The notes under the pieces were generated by a model. That model did no database searches and was not told where the DNA came from. It saw nothing but the letters and a program-made list of their open reading frames with translations. A stretch of 64,000 nt of DNA from Spirosoma sp. (GTDB taxonomy: Bacteria > Bacteroidota > Bacteroidia > Cytophagales > Spirosomataceae), in NCBI RefSeq assembly GCF_026391055.1, contig NZ_JAPLET010000017.1, positions 248,001 through 312,000 of the forward strand, read 5' to 3'. Positions 62,670 to 64,000 of this stretch are shown here, piece after piece (within the stretch, counting starts at the first letter, position 1; every line of letters starts with the position of its first letter). The position numbers and the translations under genes were made by a program.

Positions 62670-64000
62670 ATGAGCAACTCCCACAACCAATACTGCATTA
62701 GCTGTGATCAGGACACAGGTAACTTTCAATTATGGGCTATCGATTTAAATAGCCCTTCATTATTTGAAAGCCGTCACAGCAATTACGAAAACTGCCTTCC
62801 AAAAGATTCTAGTTTATTGCAGGTAGGTGATTATATTCTGCAATGGAGTGCGCTCAACAAGGACAATCAATATTCTTACAGGTTGCTGCAATTCAATCCT
62901 GATGCCGATAATCCTTTAGGAAGTTATGTTCCCGACCAATCGCAAAGTAAAAAACTCATCTGGTCTGAAGCTGCTGTTCAGGCCGGAACGTGGGCCAAGA
63001 AAAAGTTCTTCAGCTCCCGACAGGATTTTGCAAATCCCGATGGCGCCCAAAAAGGATTCGAATCGGGCCGTGAGCTTTTACTCATATCGATGCACAATTT
63101 CGTTCTCAATTTTATTCCTACAGCTGGCAGAGGCACCAATCAGCTTTTCAATTTTGATCCGGCCAGCCGAGACCCGCTTCCCGCAGCGTATTCTTCGCAA
63201 AACGCGTGGACATCGATTGAACTGGGTCATGAATTGATGTTTGTTGATGGGTATGTGCTGGATTGGAAACCAGAAACAAGTGATTATGTAATCTGGCAAT
63301 TTGATCCCCAGGCCGAAGGTTCACTGAGTTTTCCGCCTATTCAGAAAGGAAAATGGGATTCACTCGGTATCGACGAGAGCCATCAACTTTGTGTACTCGG
63401 TAGCTATGTACTCGACTGGGAGCCTGCAACCAATCATTACCGGCTCTGGAAATTTGATTATAAGAGCAAAAACGGACTTTGTGGCCCTGTAAAAGAGGGA
63501 ACCCTGCCGAAGCAGGTCACTAGTAAAACTTCGCTCACTGCTATAGAAACCCTTCTTCCTGTAAACCGGAAGGTTGCCGTAAAATCGGGCACAATGGACT
63601 TTATGCGGGATAAGATTGAACATGTAATTTATTACATGATTGAAAACAGATCGTTCGATCATATATGTGGGTGGTTGTACAAGAAAAATGAACACTTCAA
63701 TCTCATTGGCCCGCCAGGGCATTACCGTGGCGTGGACGAAAATTTTAAAAACGTTTTTAGAGGTAAAGAATACACCATTACAGAATACAACGGTGGAAAA
63801 CTGAGCAACGACATCACGCTGGACCTGGATCAGCAGGATCCTTATCATGATAATTCAGATGTTTTACGCCAGATGTTCTCTGAAAACATTCAGGATTATT
63901 ACGACAAGAAGAAACCGGATATGGGTGGCTTTGCCAATAACAACGGAACTGAAGAGGTAATGCAAGCCTACTCTCCAGAGCAGATTCCTGTGCTTAACGG
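62670..64000 (+). CDS. Phosphoesterase (phospholipase C/acid phosphatase family) with N-terminal repeat domain, truncated by window
   Basis: An open frame from ATG 62670 to the window edge (443 codons, no stop), so partial. Residues about 1-290 consist of roughly five related blocks, each with a strand ending in a Trp/Phe and a following FD or ID: FQLWAIDLNSP (19), YSYRLLQFNPDA (68), NQLFNFDPAS (157), YVIWQFDPQA (206) and YRLWKFDYKS (257), with YVLDWxPxT before the last two. This looks like a beta-propeller. From residue 316, IEHVIYYMIENRSFDHICGW is the start of the phosphoesterase domain (PF04185), whose ENRSFDH (325-331) supplies the metal site, followed by DPYHDNSDVLRQ and MGGFANN. It has no signal peptide, unlike most phospholipase C members. 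Confidence 0.85.
   Translation, partial: MSNSHNQYCISCDQDTGNFQLWAIDLNSPSLFESRHSNYENCLPKDSSLLQVGDYILQWSALNKDNQYSYRLLQFNPDADNPLGSYVPDQSQSKKLIWSEAAVQAGTWAKKKFFSSRQDFANPDGAQKGFESGRELLLISMHNFVLNFIPTAGRGTNQLFNFDPASRDPLPAAYSSQNAWTSIELGHELMFVDGYVLDWKPETSDYVIWQFDPQAEGSLSFPPIQKGKWDSLGIDESHQLCVLGSYVLDWEPATNHYRLWKFDYKSKNGLCGPVKEGTLPKQVTSKTSLTAIETLLPVNRKVAVKSGTMDFMRDKIEHVIYYMIENRSFDHICGWLYKKNEHFNLIGPPGHYRGVDENFKNVFRGKEYTITEYNGGKLSNDITLDLDQQDPYHDNSDVLRQMFSENIQDYYDKKKPDMGGFANNNGTEEVMQAYSPEQIPVLN

Noticed and set aside
63360-63848. 162-codon minus-strand frame near the window end
   Set aside because: Antisense to the open phosphoesterase frame, which carries the ENRSFDH motif.

Overview
The window reads as chromosomal DNA of a Bacteroidota bacterium, most likely a Cytophagales member close to Spirosoma. 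The signs are two SusC/SusD outer-membrane uptake pairs, curli genes in the Bacteroidota arrangement, many lipoproteins and Tat-exported enzymes, TTG-N19/20-TAnnTTTG promoter-like sequences and a general lack of Shine-Dalgarno motifs. The genus is an inference from protein style. No rRNA, tRNA, CRISPR array, prophage or intact insertion sequence is visible.

Layout. 1-6.3 kb: a DUF1593 nucleoside-hydrolase-like protein, an SDR epimerase, a Tat-exported enolase-superfamily enzyme and two tandem secreted RraA-family paralogues. 6.3-16.2 kb: a curli (functional amyloid) locus with three curlin-repeat proteins (578, 129 and 415 aa), csgE, csgF, a csgG with an added C-terminal barrel-like domain, and a beta-propeller-type lipoprotein. 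Two long AT-rich leaders and strong hairpins punctuate it. 16.2-20.3 kb: a GT-C membrane glycosyltransferase and a large MscS-type channel. 20.3-27.8 kb: a small minus-strand polysaccharide-utilisation locus (susC, susD, a GH144/glucoamylase-family enzyme and a Gfo/Idh/MocA oxidoreductase), followed by a divergent sulfatase. 29.4-38.5 kb: glpD, a UPF0323-like lipoprotein, a frameshifted outer-membrane protein, a cytosolic GH37 trehalase, a REC-HK-REC-AraC regulator and a D-aminoacylase-type amidohydrolase. 38.9-44.3 kb: mscL, an M1 peptidase, a small lipoprotein tightly followed by an isolated nuoC, and a TlpA-like protein lacking CxxC. 44.3-50.6 kb: a second susC/susD pair and an M28 peptidase.

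From about 51.2 kb to the end the sequence looks more AT-rich in codon choice (judged by eye) and the content changes. There is a gamma-glutamylcyclotransferase-like protein, a divergent metallo-beta-lactamase-like protein, an 1809-residue protein kinase-ATPase-GAF-nucleotidyl cyclase, then gshB and a GCS2-type glutamate-cysteine ligase, so a two-enzyme glutathione pathway sits directly behind a giant signalling protein. After a gene-poor stretch come an unrecognised 438-residue protein and a phosphoesterase/phospholipase C cut by the window edge, whose N-terminal third to half carries about five beta-propeller-like repeats. This 12.7-kb block is the most likely place for an undescribed system: redox or second-messenger signalling tied to glutathione synthesis. 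That reading is inference from gene order.
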